DNA of 64,000 nucleotides, taken from contig CAUDQR010000013.1 in NCBI GenBank assembly GCA_958451615.1, positions 1-64,000 on the forward strand, read 5' to 3'. How positions within the stretch are numbered: position 1 is the first letter of the stretch; the number at the start of each line of letters is the position of its first letter. Source of the DNA: an uncultured Collinsella sp. GTDB lineage: Bacteria > Actinomycetota > Coriobacteriia > Coriobacteriales > Coriobacteriaceae. The notes under the pieces are model-generated. The model saw only the letters and a list, made by a program, of their open reading frames with translations. It searched no databases and was not told the origin of the DNA. The position numbers and the translations under genes are program-made. This document shows, piece after piece, positions 8,158-18,191 of this stretch.

Positions 8158-8496
8158 ATGGCTGGCAAGGGTCGTGCGAGTGTCAACGATATGAAGCGTG
8201 TCGAGGTGCTGGTGTTGATGGAGATCGACCAGCAAACCGAAGACAATGGCGGATTTTATGGCTTTTCGCGCAAGACGCTTGCCGAGCGTGTGGGGGTGTC
8301 TCCGTATCGCGCCCGCGCGGCAATTGAGCGCTTGGAATCCGAAGACATCATTGAGGTCGTCTCGCGCTACAGCGACGACGGCGGCCAGCTCGCAAATGGT
8401 ATTTGCCTCACGGAGCGTGGCGAGTGGTATCTAGAGGGCGTCCGTGCCGGTATGCTCGTGCAGGACTTGATCAAGGACGAACTCGCCGATCGATAA
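8158..8496 (+). CDS. Small winged-helix DNA-binding protein
   Basis: A 112-residue basic protein whose centre, FSRKTLAERVGVSPYRARAAIERLESEDII (residues about 34-63), reads as a helix-turn-helix plus recognition helix, followed by a short beta hairpin ending in LTERGEWYLEG, as in MarR/PadR-like winged helices. It is probably a transcriptional regulator; its target is unknown. The start ATG 8158 has GAGGAGG 7 bases upstream, so the longer frame from 8047 is not used. It stands alone upstream of pyrG, and a link to pyrG is not evident. Confidence 0.65.
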   Translation: MAGKGRASVNDMKRVEVLVLMEIDQQTEDNGGFYGFSRKTLAERVGVSPYRARAAIERLESEDIIEVVSRYSDDGGQLANGICLTERGEWYLEGVRAGMLVQDLIKDELADR

Positions 8497-8518
8497 CAGC
8501 ATGCATTCATAGTGGAAA

Positions 8519-8556
8519 CGACGCCGCCTGGGCAACCGGGCTGCGTTTTGTTTCAA
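8519..8556 (+). terminator. Weak terminator-like hairpin before pyrG
   Basis: An imperfect stem formed by ACGCCGCCTGGG and CCGGGCTGCGT is followed by TTTGTTT. It could end the winged-helix transcript. Confidence 0.4.
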
Positions 8557-8668
8557 GATGGAGAAATGCGATTGCACGTAAGAAAAATTGCGTGCGGCGC
8601 GCGTCGCGAGTATTACAATGAAGACCCGTAAGATGTGTATGGACAACTTCTACGGGAAGCGCAGGTAA

Positions 8669-10336
<1,668 letters not shown>

Positions 10337-10338
10337 GG

Positions 10339-11280
10339 GTGCCGGCGAACAAAGAACATACCGAAGCTACTCCCTCGTCGCTCGCCGTGGCGGCGGGGGA
10401 GTATCTCGATTACCTCGCGGTCGAGCGGGGTTTGGCGCGCAACACGATTGCGGCCTATCGTCGTGACCTGACGACGTACTGCGCCTATCTGGAGCGAGCG
10501 GGCATCATGTCTTTTGATGAGGTGACTCGTCGGGTCGTGGAGGGCTTTGTCGCCGACCGTCGCGATGGGGGCTATTCCGATGCCTCGGTGGAGCGTGCGC
10601 TTGCGGCCGTGAAGGGCCTGCATGCCTTTTTGGTGCGCGATGGGATTGTGGCCCAAAATCCAACGGCGGCGTTGCGCCTGCCTAAAAAGGCTGAGCGTTT
10701 GCCGGAGTATCTATCGGTGGAGGATGTCTCGGCGCTGCTCGATCAAGACTTCCCCGAGGGCGAGATGGGCTTGCGCGACCATGCCATCTTGGAAGTGCTC
10801 TACGGATGCGGCTTGCGTGTGAGCGAGTTGGTGGGGCTCGATGTGGGCGATATCCATATCGACGATGGTTTTGTACTCGTTCGCGGTAAGGGCTCAAAGG
10901 AACGCCTGTCCCCGTTGGTGGGAAGCGCGGCGCGAGCTCTGACGCGCTATATAACTGAGGGACGTTCTCGCTTGGCGGCCCATGCCCGCGGAACCGAGAC
11001 CTCGGCGGTCTTTTTAAATAAGAACGGCCGCCGTCTGTCGCGCCAGGGCATCCATGCCATCTGTGAGCGCTACGGGCGCCAGGTGGGGCTGGTGGGACTC
11101 CATCCCCATACGCTGCGCCACTCCTTTGCCACCCATATGCTTGCGGGCGGTGCAGACCTCCGTGTGCTACAGGAGATCTTGGGACATGCCGATATATCGA
11201 CCACGCAGGTCTACACGCATGTCGATCGTACGCAACTGACCGAGGTCTATCTGGCGGCGCACCCGCTGGCACATCGTTAA
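10339..11280 (+). CDS. xerD: Tyrosine recombinase, XerD type
   Basis: A 313-residue recombinase expected to resolve chromosome dimers at dif with a XerC partner. The N-terminal SAM-like core-binding domain (residues about 20-110) is followed by the catalytic domain with Arg in GCGLRVSELVGLD, Lys in VRGKGSKERL, HTLRHSFATH, LGHADISTTQ and the nucleophile Tyr in VYTHVDR. GTG 10339, two bases after the pyrG stop, is the only start that keeps a normal length; its ribosome site would lie within the end of pyrG. XerD rather than XerC is judged from the sequence feel and the pyrG neighbourhood. Confidence 0.85.
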   Translation: MPANKEHTEATPSSLAVAAGEYLDYLAVERGLARNTIAAYRRDLTTYCAYLERAGIMSFDEVTRRVVEGFVADRRDGGYSDASVERALAAVKGLHAFLVRDGIVAQNPTAALRLPKKAERLPEYLSVEDVSALLDQDFPEGEMGLRDHAILEVLYGCGLRVSELVGLDVGDIHIDDGFVLVRGKGSKERLSPLVGSAARALTRYITEGRSRLAAHARGTETSAVFLNKNGRRLSRQGIHAICERYGRQVGLVGLHPHTLRHSFATHMLAGGADLRVLQEILGHADISTTQVYTHVDRTQLTEVYLAAHPLAHR

Positions 11281-11313
11281 CACATCGCTGGCCTGCATAT
11301 CTATAGGTATTTG

Positions 11314-11384
11314 GGGACGGGCCCCAGATTGCCGCGGCGTGCTTTTGCGCGCGCATGGGCAATCTGGGGCCCGTCCCATTTTTT
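11314..11384. repeat. 20-bp perfect hairpin, REP-like or strong terminator
   Basis: A 20-base arm (11314-11333, beginning GGGACGGGCCCC) is exactly complementary to 11358-11377 and is followed by ATTTTTT. It probably terminates the pyrG-xerD transcript. The GGGAC-rich arm resembles REP-type elements and shares a G/C-rich core with the hairpin at 41667. Confidence 0.7.
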
Positions 11385-11484
11385 GCCACTTGTCGTTGCG
11401 GTGGTGGGCCGCATGTGCCTTGGGTGGGGGAGTTTGGGGGCGATGTGAACGGCATGTAAAGGGACGCAAAAATCGCCTCAAGGT

Positions 11485-11498
11485 CAACTTGAAGGTTG
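11485..11498. promoter_or_regulatory. Palindromic motif upstream of mraZ shared with ftsZ
   Basis: CAACTTGAAGGTTG recurs with one change in its core upstream of ftsZ (26010-26023). It is embedded in a nest of small inverted repeats, including TCAAG...CTTGA at 11478-11492. Confidence 0.4.
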
Positions 11499-11508
11499 AG
11501 GTTGAAAG

Positions 11509-11534
11509 GCGGGGTGCCACAGGTGGCATCCCGC
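11509..11534 (+). other. Hairpin in the mraZ upstream region
   Basis: GCGGGGTGCCA (11509-11519) pairs with TGGCATCCCGC (11524-11534) with one G-U pair. No T-run follows. Confidence 0.5.
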
Positions 11535-11544
11535 CGTTGCTGTA

Positions 11545-11562
11545 AACACAACATATTGTGTT
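11545..11562. promoter_or_regulatory. Operator-like palindrome upstream of mraZ
   Basis: AACACAA and TTGTGTT flank CATA, a perfect 7-bp inverted repeat in the AT-rich part of the region where the dcw promoter is likely to lie. Confidence 0.4.
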
Positions 11563-11611
11563 TTCGAACATATGATTGGGGGTGTTTTGCAATATATGGT
11601 GGGTGGAGTGG

Positions 11612-11638
11612 TGGGGAGGGGTGGGGGAAGGGGTGGGG
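11612..11638 (+). promoter_or_regulatory. MraZ-box-like TGGGG repeats and G-quadruplex motif
   Basis: TGGGG occurs at 11612, 11622 and 11634, a near 10-bp spacing like the direct TGGGA/G repeats that MraZ binds upstream of its own gene in other bacteria. The same bases contain five runs of at least four G separated by A, T, AA and T (11613-11638), a textbook intramolecular G-quadruplex pattern on the coding strand. mraZ starts 105 bases downstream. Confidence 0.6.
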
Positions 11639-11652
11639 AAAGGTGTTGAAAA

Positions 11653-11706
11653 ATGGGGCGGTTCCCCATATTATTAATGACGTCGACAGGCGGGGTGGTT
11701 CCCCGC
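11653..11706 (+). other. Twin hairpins with a common loop before mraZ
   Basis: Hairpin A pairs ATGGGG with CCCCAT (11653-11669) and hairpin B pairs GCGGGG with CCCCGC (11690-11706). Both share the 13-base pattern GGGGYGGTTCCCC, 37 bases apart. They lie in the mRNA leader just before the mraZ ribosome site. Confidence 0.55.
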
Positions 11707-11742
11707 GTACGTGCCATCTGAGTAACCGAGGGGAGGGCGCAC

Positions 11743-12177
11743 ATGGGAATGACTGGTGCATACGAGCGCAATCTCGATGCAAAAGGTCGTCTGTCCCTGC
11801 CTGCACCCCTTCGCGAGGAGCTTGGAGAGCACGTTCGCGTGTTCAAAGCCCTGGATGTCGATGCTCTGTACGTGTTCTCTGCCGAGGCCTTCGATAAGTG
11901 GGTCGAAGGACTCTTCGCGGGTCGTGAGGGCCACGAGGGTTTTAACCCGCGTGACATTAATGACCAGAAGCTCATGAGGGCGATCAACAAGCGCACCACG
12001 TCGATGGACGTGGACAGCGCCGGTCGTATCGGTCTTTCCGAGTCTCTCCGCAAGCAGGCGAACCTCGACCGCGAGGTCACGGTTGTGGGCAACTACGACC
12101 ACCTTGAGGTTTGGGATCGCGCCGCGGCCGATGAGGACGATGACGATGAGGCCCTGCTGGACCTCTTCTTCTCGTAA
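11743..12177 (+). CDS. mraZ: Transcriptional regulator MraZ
   Basis: A 144-residue protein with two SpoVT/AbrB-like repeats, each marked by the DxxGR signature: LDAKGRLSLP (about residue 11) and VDSAGRIGLS (about residue 89). MraZ forms ring oligomers and binds repeats upstream of its own operon, where it generally represses the division/cell-wall cluster. Here it is the first gene of that cluster, and TGGGG repeats are in place 105-130 bases upstream. It has an unusual acidic C-terminal stretch (DEDDDDE). GGGAGG lies 6 bases before ATG 11743. Confidence 0.93.
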   Translation: MGMTGAYERNLDAKGRLSLPAPLREELGEHVRVFKALDVDALYVFSAEAFDKWVEGLFAGREGHEGFNPRDINDQKLMRAINKRTTSMDVDSAGRIGLSESLRKQANLDREVTVVGNYDHLEVWDRAAADEDDDDEALLDLFFS

Positions 12178-12197
12178 GGGCAAGGCACGGGTAACGG

Positions 12198-13163
12198 ATG
12201 GAGCGTGGGATCTTGACACAAGAATATCGGCATGAACCTGTCATGCTCGGCGAAGTGCTTGAGTCGCTGCGGCTAAAGAGCGGCTCCGTTGTCTGCGATT
12301 GCACCCTTGGCGGTGCCGGCCATTCGGTAAAGATGGCCGCGCAGGTGGGGGAGACGGGCCTTTTGCTCGGCGTCGACCAGGACGACATGGCCCTCGAGGC
12401 CGCTGGCGCCCGTCTGGACCGCGAGGTTCCCGGCGTTCCGCACCAGCTGCTGAAGGGCAACTTCGGCGACTTGGACGAGCTGCTTTGCTCGGCCGAGGTG
12501 CCCGGGGTCGATGGCTTCCTGTTCGATTTGGGCGTTTCGTCGCCGCAACTCGATATCCCTGGAAGGGGCTTTTCGTATAACGAGGACGCCCCATTGGACA
12601 TGCGGATGGATCCGGGTAATAACACCTTAAACGCAGCTGAGGTCATCAACACCTATAACGAACACGACCTCGCCCGGATTCTACGCGTCTACGGCGAAGA
12701 GAAGTTCGCCTCGCAGATCGTGCGCGAGATCGTGCGCCGCCGCGAGCAAGAACCGATCGAAACCACCGGCCAATTTGTCGAGATCATCAAGGCGGGTATC
12801 CCGGCTGCCGCTCGTCGGCATGGCGGACACCCGGCCAAGAAAAGTTTCCAGGCCATTCGCATCGAGGTCAATCACGAGCTCGATGTGCTCGAACGAGGGC
12901 TTGATGCCGCCACCAGGTGGCTCAACCCGGGCGGACGTATCTGCGTCATCTCGTATCACTCGCTCGAGGACCGTATCGTAAAGAACCACTTTAAGGAGAT
13001 GAGCCAGGGGTGCACGTGTCCGCCGGAGATTCCGGTGTGCGTGTGCGGCAACGTGCCGATACTCAAGGTCATCACCCGCAAACCCTTGGTTGCCCAGCCT
13101 GATGAGGTTGAGCGCAACCCTCGGGCGAGATCAGCCAAAATCCGCGTGGCGCAGCGTCTGTAG
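12198..13163 (+). CDS. rsmH: 16S rRNA (cytosine-1402-N4)-methyltransferase RsmH
   Basis: A 321-residue SAM-dependent methyltransferase acting on the P-site region of 16S rRNA. The family opening HEPVMLGEVLESL and the SAM-binding CDCTLGGAGHS are followed by FDLGVSSPQLD and, near the C-terminus, ISYHSLEDRIVK. It follows mraZ by 20 bases, the standard dcw arrangement. The start at ATG 12198 is supported by an AAGG upstream and by normal family length. Confidence 0.95.
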   Translation: MERGILTQEYRHEPVMLGEVLESLRLKSGSVVCDCTLGGAGHSVKMAAQVGETGLLLGVDQDDMALEAAGARLDREVPGVPHQLLKGNFGDLDELLCSAEVPGVDGFLFDLGVSSPQLDIPGRGFSYNEDAPLDMRMDPGNNTLNAAEVINTYNEHDLARILRVYGEEKFASQIVREIVRRREQEPIETTGQFVEIIKAGIPAAARRHGGHPAKKSFQAIRIEVNHELDVLERGLDAATRWLNPGGRICVISYHSLEDRIVKNHFKEMSQGCTCPPEIPVCVCGNVPILKVITRKPLVAQPDEVERNPRARSAKIRVAQRL

Positions 13164-13253
13164 GCACGACCGCGCGATATTGGACCTCCCGCTCGCACCA
13201 TAAACGAAGCTTAAACACACTACCAACGTACTCGGGATGGGAGGCGGCATATC

Positions 13254-13724
13254 ATGGGCTACAACACTTCAAGCGCAGCACTCGCCTATGATATGAACGC
13301 CATGCCCGCCTATCGTGAGACGCCGCAGGCCCCCGTTGCTCCCCGTGAGCAGCGCACGCCGCGCTTTGATGTCTACACGGGCGCGGGCCGTCAGGCAAAC
13401 CAGGCGGTAAGCCCGGTTTTCATGAGCGTTCTTAAAACGTTTTGCATCATTGCGGCTATCTTCATGACGATCGGCGTCGCCCGCGTGGCGCTCGCCGGCG
13501 TTACGGCCCAGGTGCTCAACAGCAACGCCGAGCTTACCAACACGCTCGAAAAGGCGACCGATGAGAGCTCCGACCTGGAGGTCATGCATTCGGTCTATGG
13601 CGCCGACACGCGCATTCGCGACCTTGCGGGCGCTTATGGCATGGTGGAGCCCAGCGAGAGCGTTACACTTGACTTTTCGCAGGATGCAGCCGCGGGCGCC
13701 AACGCGACCGCGGCTGCTCAGTAG
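13254..13724 (+). CDS. FtsL-like bitopic membrane protein
   Basis: A 156-residue protein with a cytoplasmic N-terminal segment of about 58 residues rich in Pro/Arg, one transmembrane helix (VLKTFCIIAAIFMTIGVARV, about residues 59-78), and a short extracytoplasmic stretch with heptad-like character (LNSNAELTNTLEKATDESSDLEVM). Topology, size and position between rsmH and the division PBP are those of FtsL. Sequence conservation in FtsL is poor, so the call rests on topology and synteny. GGGAGG precedes ATG 13254. The low-complexity Ala-rich C-terminus is unusual. Confidence 0.7.
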   Translation: MGYNTSSAALAYDMNAMPAYRETPQAPVAPREQRTPRFDVYTGAGRQANQAVSPVFMSVLKTFCIIAAIFMTIGVARVALAGVTAQVLNSNAELTNTLEKATDESSDLEVMHSVYGADTRIRDLAGAYGMVEPSESVTLDFSQDAAAGANATAAAQ

Positions 13725-13741
13725 CAAGACGGTAGCTGAGT

Positions 13742-15607
13742 ATGACAAATGACTATCGCCGCGGTTCCGATGGGGGCCGCGGTTCTGGACGTCCCTCGTC
13801 GCGGGGACGTTCTGGTTATCAAGGAACGGGTCGGCAATCTTACAACGCCGGGCAGTCCCGTGGCAACGACCCGGCGTCGCGACTTCGCGGCTCGGGCGGT
13901 CCTCAAGTGCATAACACCAGGTCGCGCAAGAGTTCGTCGACCGAATGGCTCACAGGCACGCCTCTGCCTCGCCGCAAAGCCGTCATGGGCCTCATTGGGC
14001 TTGGCTTGGGCTTGGGCGTCTTTCGCCTTGCCGGCTATCAAATTGTCGAAGCCGATAAACTGCGCGAGCGTGCCGATGCGCGCCGCCTGCTTGCGCAGAC
14101 CCTCTATGCCAAACGTGGCACCATCTACGACCGCAACGGTAACGTGCTGGCGTCGTCGGTCGAATGTCGCAACATCGCCGTGAACCCCCAGCTTGTCGAG
14201 GATGTTGACAAGACGGTGTCGGCGCTGGTCAAGGCAACTGGAATCGATAAAAAGACCTGCCGCAAGCTCGTTGAGTCCGATGGAACCTGGGTGTATATCA
14301 AGCGCCAGGTGGACGAAGACGACGCTGCGGCGCTGGAGAAGAAGAACCTGCCCGGCGTGCTTTTTGAGCAGGCCATGAAGCGCGTATATCCATACGGCAA
14401 TCTGGCATCGCAGGTGCTGGGTGTAGTGAATGTAGACAACGACGGCTTGACGGGTCTCGAAAAGCAATACAACAAGCTTCTGACCGGCACGAACGGTTCT
14501 CTCGTACGCGAGCGCGCGAGGGACGGCAGCTATATCGCGGGCGGTGCCTATAAAAAGGTGGCTGCGGTCGACGGCGTTGATCTCGTGACGACGCTCGACG
14601 TCAATATCCAGCGTGCGGCCGAGGATGCCCTGGCAGAGGCTGTCGAGAAGACAAAGGCCAAGAACGGCTCGGCGCTGGTCACCGATCCTACGACAGGCGA
14701 GATCTTGGCAGCCTGCTCGTATCCGACCTACGACCAGACCAATTTGGAAAACGCCAAGACCGAGGATATGAACCTGCGCCTGGTCACCGACGCCTACGAG
14801 CCCGGCTCGGTCTTTAAGACGCTCGTGGCGGGCGCCGGCTTCGACTTGGGCGTCGTGCGGTCGAGTACGTCGTTTGAGGTGCCGGCGAGCATCAAGGTGG
14901 GCGACGATACCGTCACCGATGCCGACAAGCGCGACTACGCCATGACCATGGATGTGCGCGAGATGATGCGCCGTTCGTCCAACGTGGGATTTGTCCTGGT
15001 GGGGCGCAAGATCGGTGCCGACGACTTTGCCGCCTATGTGGACAAGTGGGGCATCGGTCACAGCTCGGGTGTCGATTTTCCGGGCGAGAGCCTGGGCATC
15101 GTCAAGGAGCGTGACCAGTATGACGGCGCCACGCTGGGCTCGATGAGCTTTGGACAGGCGCTGTCTGTCTCGCCGATTGAGATCGCACGTGCCGTGGGCG
15201 GCATCGCCAACGGCGGCGTGATGATGACCCCGCACTTCTATAAGTCCAGCAAAGGTGACGAGAAGGACTGGGGCGAAGGCGAGCGCGCGATTTCGGAGGA
15301 TGCCGCATCCCAGGTGACATCGTGCATGCAGACGGTCGTGTCGGAGGGAACGGGCGTTGGCGGCGCGGTTGACGGCTATGACGTGGCGGGTAAGACCGGT
15401 ACGGCCGAACGTGCCGACGAGAACGGCGGCTACCTCAAGGAGAACTACATGTCGTCCTTTATGGGCTTTGCACCGGCACAATCGCCCAAGGTGCTGTGCT
15501 ATATCACGCTCGACGGAACGCCGAGCGGCTCAGATGCCGCTGCGGTTCCGTTCCAGTTCATTATGGCCAACGCGCTCGACGTGCTGGGTATCCCGCACAC
15601 GAAGTAG
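13742..15607 (+). CDS. ftsI: Class B penicillin-binding protein (FtsI/SpoVD type)
   Basis: A 621-residue septal transpeptidase that cross-links peptidoglycan with FtsW. A basic, Gly/Arg-rich cytoplasmic tail (residues 1-75) precedes one transmembrane helix (MGLIGLGLGLGVFRLAGYQI), the PBP dimerisation domain (about 95-270) and the transpeptidase domain with SxxK in PGSVFKTL (Ser about 356), SxN in RSSNVGF (about 412) and KTGTAE (about 551). No PASTA domains follow. It starts 17 bases after the FtsL-like gene. Confidence 0.93.
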   Translation: MTNDYRRGSDGGRGSGRPSSRGRSGYQGTGRQSYNAGQSRGNDPASRLRGSGGPQVHNTRSRKSSSTEWLTGTPLPRRKAVMGLIGLGLGLGVFRLAGYQIVEADKLRERADARRLLAQTLYAKRGTIYDRNGNVLASSVECRNIAVNPQLVEDVDKTVSALVKATGIDKKTCRKLVESDGTWVYIKRQVDEDDAAALEKKNLPGVLFEQAMKRVYPYGNLASQVLGVVNVDNDGLTGLEKQYNKLLTGTNGSLVRERARDGSYIAGGAYKKVAAVDGVDLVTTLDVNIQRAAEDALAEAVEKTKAKNGSALVTDPTTGEILAACSYPTYDQTNLENAKTEDMNLRLVTDAYEPGSVFKTLVAGAGFDLGVVRSSTSFEVPASIKVGDDTVTDADKRDYAMTMDVREMMRRSSNVGFVLVGRKIGADDFAAYVDKWGIGHSSGVDFPGESLGIVKERDQYDGATLGSMSFGQALSVSPIEIARAVGGIANGGVMMTPHFYKSSKGDEKDWGEGERAISEDAASQVTSCMQTVVSEGTGVGGAVDGYDVAGKTGTAERADENGGYLKENYMSSFMGFAPAQSPKVLCYITLDGTPSGSDAAAVPFQFIMANALDVLGIPHTK

Positions 15608-15734
15608 GGGGTTACAATCTTTGGGGCGTGGTTTGTTGTCCCATATGAGGGGTGTTCACATGCCCTGCACCACGCATACGCGGCGCTGGGATACAATACG
15701 CCGATAGCATTATTAGGTTTACAGGGGAGCTGCA

Positions 15735-17159
15735 ATGATAGAGATCGCCGTCAACAACCTCGCGGCCGCAACAGGGGCCCGAACCGTGACGGGAGAAGCC
15801 GATCGGGTATGCCGCGGGTGCGTTATCGACTCGCGCCAGGTCGAGGAAGGGACGATTTTCGTCGCCTTTCCCGGTGAAAACGTCGACGGCAATGATTTTG
15901 CTTCCCGTGCCGTCCAGTCGGGTGCCGGCGCCGTCGTGATGACGCGTGAGCCCGAGGCCGAGCTGGTCTCGCTGGCGCAGGACAAGGGCTGTGCCATCTT
16001 GCTGACCGATGATCCCGAGGAGTTTCTGCTGCGTTTGGCGCATGCGTATCGCCTGGAGCTTGGCTGCCTGGTCGTTGGCATTACCGGTTCCATCGGCAAG
16101 ACGACGACCAAGGACGTGCTCGCCGCTGTGCTCGCCAAGCGCTATCGTGTCTGGGCCACCAAGGGCAATTTCAATAACCTGATCGGCATGCCGCTCACGG
16201 TGCTTTCCGCTCCGGCCGATACCGAGGTTCTGGTGCTCGAGATGGGCATGAACCATTTCCACGAGATCGAGCGCCTGTCCCAGTCCGCCAATCCCAACCT
16301 TGCCATCGTGAGCAAGATCGGCACCTCTCATATCGGCATTTTGGGCAGCCGCGAGAACATCGCCCGCGCTAAGGCCGAGATTGTACAGGGCATGTGCGCC
16401 GCCGGCGACTATTTGCCGCTGCTGGTTTTGGGCGGCGAGGACGACTTTACGCCGTTCATTCGCGACACGTTCGCCCAACCTGCTGGTATCGACGTGATGC
16501 TGGCCGGCGTCTCGGACGATGATGAGGTCCGTGCCCGCGACGTTCGCGTTGATGACGAAGGCCGTCCGGTCTTTACGCTCGATTTTGGCCAGGGTGAGAC
16601 GATCGATACCATGCTTGCCATCCCCGGCGTGCAGTCCGTTCCTAATGCCGTTAAGGCCGCCGCGGTTGCCTATCGCCTGGGCGTGACGCCCGAGCAGATC
16701 GATGCTGCCTTTAGGGGTCTCACGATCACCGGACACCGCCAGGAGATCAAGCGCGCCAAGAGCGGTGCACGCGTCATCGATGACTCCTATAACGCCAGCG
16801 CCGAATCGATGGCAGCCGGCCTCGATCTGCTGTGCTCGCTTTCGTGCACGGGGTCTCGCATGGCGATCCTGGGCGAGATGGGCGAGATGGGCGATGAGGC
16901 TCCTCGCATGCATGAGCTCGTGGGCGCCTATGCCGCCGCCAAGAAGCTCGACATGCTGGCGTGCGTGGGTGGTGAGCTGGCCCAGCTTATGGCCGATGCC
17001 GCGCGCATGATGGGCATGGACGAGGACCGCATCCAGGTGTTCTCCGATTATCAGCAGGTGCTCGACCGCATGGGCGGCGCGCTTGAAAAACATGATGTTG
17101 TACTGGTCAAGGGTTCCCGCTTTGTTGAGCTCGACCGCTTTGTGGAAGGTGTGTGCTAG
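15735..17159 (+). CDS. murF: UDP-N-acetylmuramoyl-tripeptide--D-alanyl-D-alanine ligase
   Basis: A 474-residue Mur ligase that adds D-Ala-D-Ala to the UDP-MurNAc tripeptide. The N-terminal domain has the typical CVIDSRQVEEGTIFVAFPGENVDG, the ATP site is GITGSIGKTTTKD, and the third domain opens with DDSYNASAESM. Features around the N-terminal domain fit MurF rather than MurE. murE, usually between ftsI and murF, is not present here. The murF stop is 3 bases before mraY. Confidence 0.93.
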   Translation: MIEIAVNNLAAATGARTVTGEADRVCRGCVIDSRQVEEGTIFVAFPGENVDGNDFASRAVQSGAGAVVMTREPEAELVSLAQDKGCAILLTDDPEEFLLRLAHAYRLELGCLVVGITGSIGKTTTKDVLAAVLAKRYRVWATKGNFNNLIGMPLTVLSAPADTEVLVLEMGMNHFHEIERLSQSANPNLAIVSKIGTSHIGILGSRENIARAKAEIVQGMCAAGDYLPLLVLGGEDDFTPFIRDTFAQPAGIDVMLAGVSDDDEVRARDVRVDDEGRPVFTLDFGQGETIDTMLAIPGVQSVPNAVKAAAVAYRLGVTPEQIDAAFRGLTITGHRQEIKRAKSGARVIDDSYNASAESMAAGLDLLCSLSCTGSRMAILGEMGEMGDEAPRMHELVGAYAAAKKLDMLACVGGELAQLMADAARMMGMDEDRIQVFSDYQQVLDRMGGALEKHDVVLVKGSRFVELDRFVEGVC

Positions 17160-17162
17160 CCC

Positions 17163-18182
17163 ATGTTCGGCAATCCCTCGTATCCAACGTATCAGGCTTT
17201 TTTGGGGCTTGGCATCGCCGCAGCCATTGCGCTGCTGCTCATGCCGTGGTGGATTAAGCTGCTCAAGGTCGAGGGTATCGGCCAGCAGGTTCGTGCCGAC
17301 GGCCCCAAGCGTCATTTGGTTAAGCAGGGAACGCCCACCATGGGTGGCGTTGTCATCCTCGTCGCGATCTCGCTGACCTGCCTGCTGATGGGCAAGCTCA
17401 CCACCGAGCTCGTGCTCGTGCTGCTCGCCACGCTGGCGACCGGCGTGCTGGGCCTGATCGACGACCTGACCTCCGTTACGCATGGGCGCTCGCTCGGTCT
17501 GACGCCGCATGCCAAGATGATCGGCCTAACCATTATCTGTGTCACCTTTACGGTGCTTGCCGTCAACTGGTGCGGCGTCGCCCCCGAGATTCGTTTTCCC
17601 GGTGGGTTGACGATCGACCTTGGCGTGCTTTCGACTACCATCTGCGGCTATTCGTTCCCGTGGCTCTATATTGTCTTTTGCTGGCTGATGATTGCCGGTC
17701 TTTCTAATGCCGTGAACTTGACCGATGGCCTTGACGGTCTTGCTGGCGGCACCTCCATGATCGCCATGCTCGCCATGGCTGCCATGGCGTTTTTGCACGG
17801 AGACGTGAACCTGTCCATCTTCTGCACCGCGTGTGCCGGTGCCTGCTTGGGCTTTCTGTGGTTCAACTGCTATCCGGCGAGCATCTTTATGGGTGATACC
17901 GGCTCGCTTGCTCTAGGCGCCGCGTTTGCCTGTACGTCCATCATGACTAACACCGAGGTCGTCTCCCTCATCATCGGCGGCCTGTTTATCGTTGAGACCC
18001 TGTCGGTCATGATTCAGGTTGTCTACTTCCACTTTACGCACAAGCGCGTCTTCCTTATGGCGCCCATCCATCATCATTTCGAAAAGAAGGGTTGGGCCGA
18101 GACCAAGGTCGTCATCCGTTTTTGGATTATCGCTGCGGCATTTGGTGCCGTTGGCCTTGCTCTGTTCTTCCAGTTGGGATAG
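17163..18182 (+). CDS. mraY: Phospho-N-acetylmuramoyl-pentapeptide transferase
   Basis: A 339-residue polytopic membrane enzyme making lipid I from UDP-MurNAc-pentapeptide and undecaprenyl phosphate. It shows GTPTMGGVVIL, LGLIDDLTSV with the Asp pair, the NLTDGLDGLAGG loop, FMGDTGSLALG and the C-terminal PIHHHFE, all catalytic or diagnostic for MraY, and about ten hydrophobic helices. It is tightly packed between murF and murD. Confidence 0.97.
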   Translation: MFGNPSYPTYQAFLGLGIAAAIALLLMPWWIKLLKVEGIGQQVRADGPKRHLVKQGTPTMGGVVILVAISLTCLLMGKLTTELVLVLLATLATGVLGLIDDLTSVTHGRSLGLTPHAKMIGLTIICVTFTVLAVNWCGVAPEIRFPGGLTIDLGVLSTTICGYSFPWLYIVFCWLMIAGLSNAVNLTDGLDGLAGGTSMIAMLAMAAMAFLHGDVNLSIFCTACAGACLGFLWFNCYPASIFMGDTGSLALGAAFACTSIMTNTEVVSLIIGGLFIVETLSVMIQVVYFHFTHKRVFLMAPIHHHFEKKGWAETKVVIRFWIIAAAFGAVGLALFFQLG

Positions 18183-18191
18183 TGGTCTTTC

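Noticed and set aside
11566..11579. A possible Gram-positive SOS (LexA/DinR) box, CGAACATATGATTG, upstream of mraZ
   Set aside because: The left half CGAAC fits, but the right half has two mismatches to GTTCG; too weak to claim.
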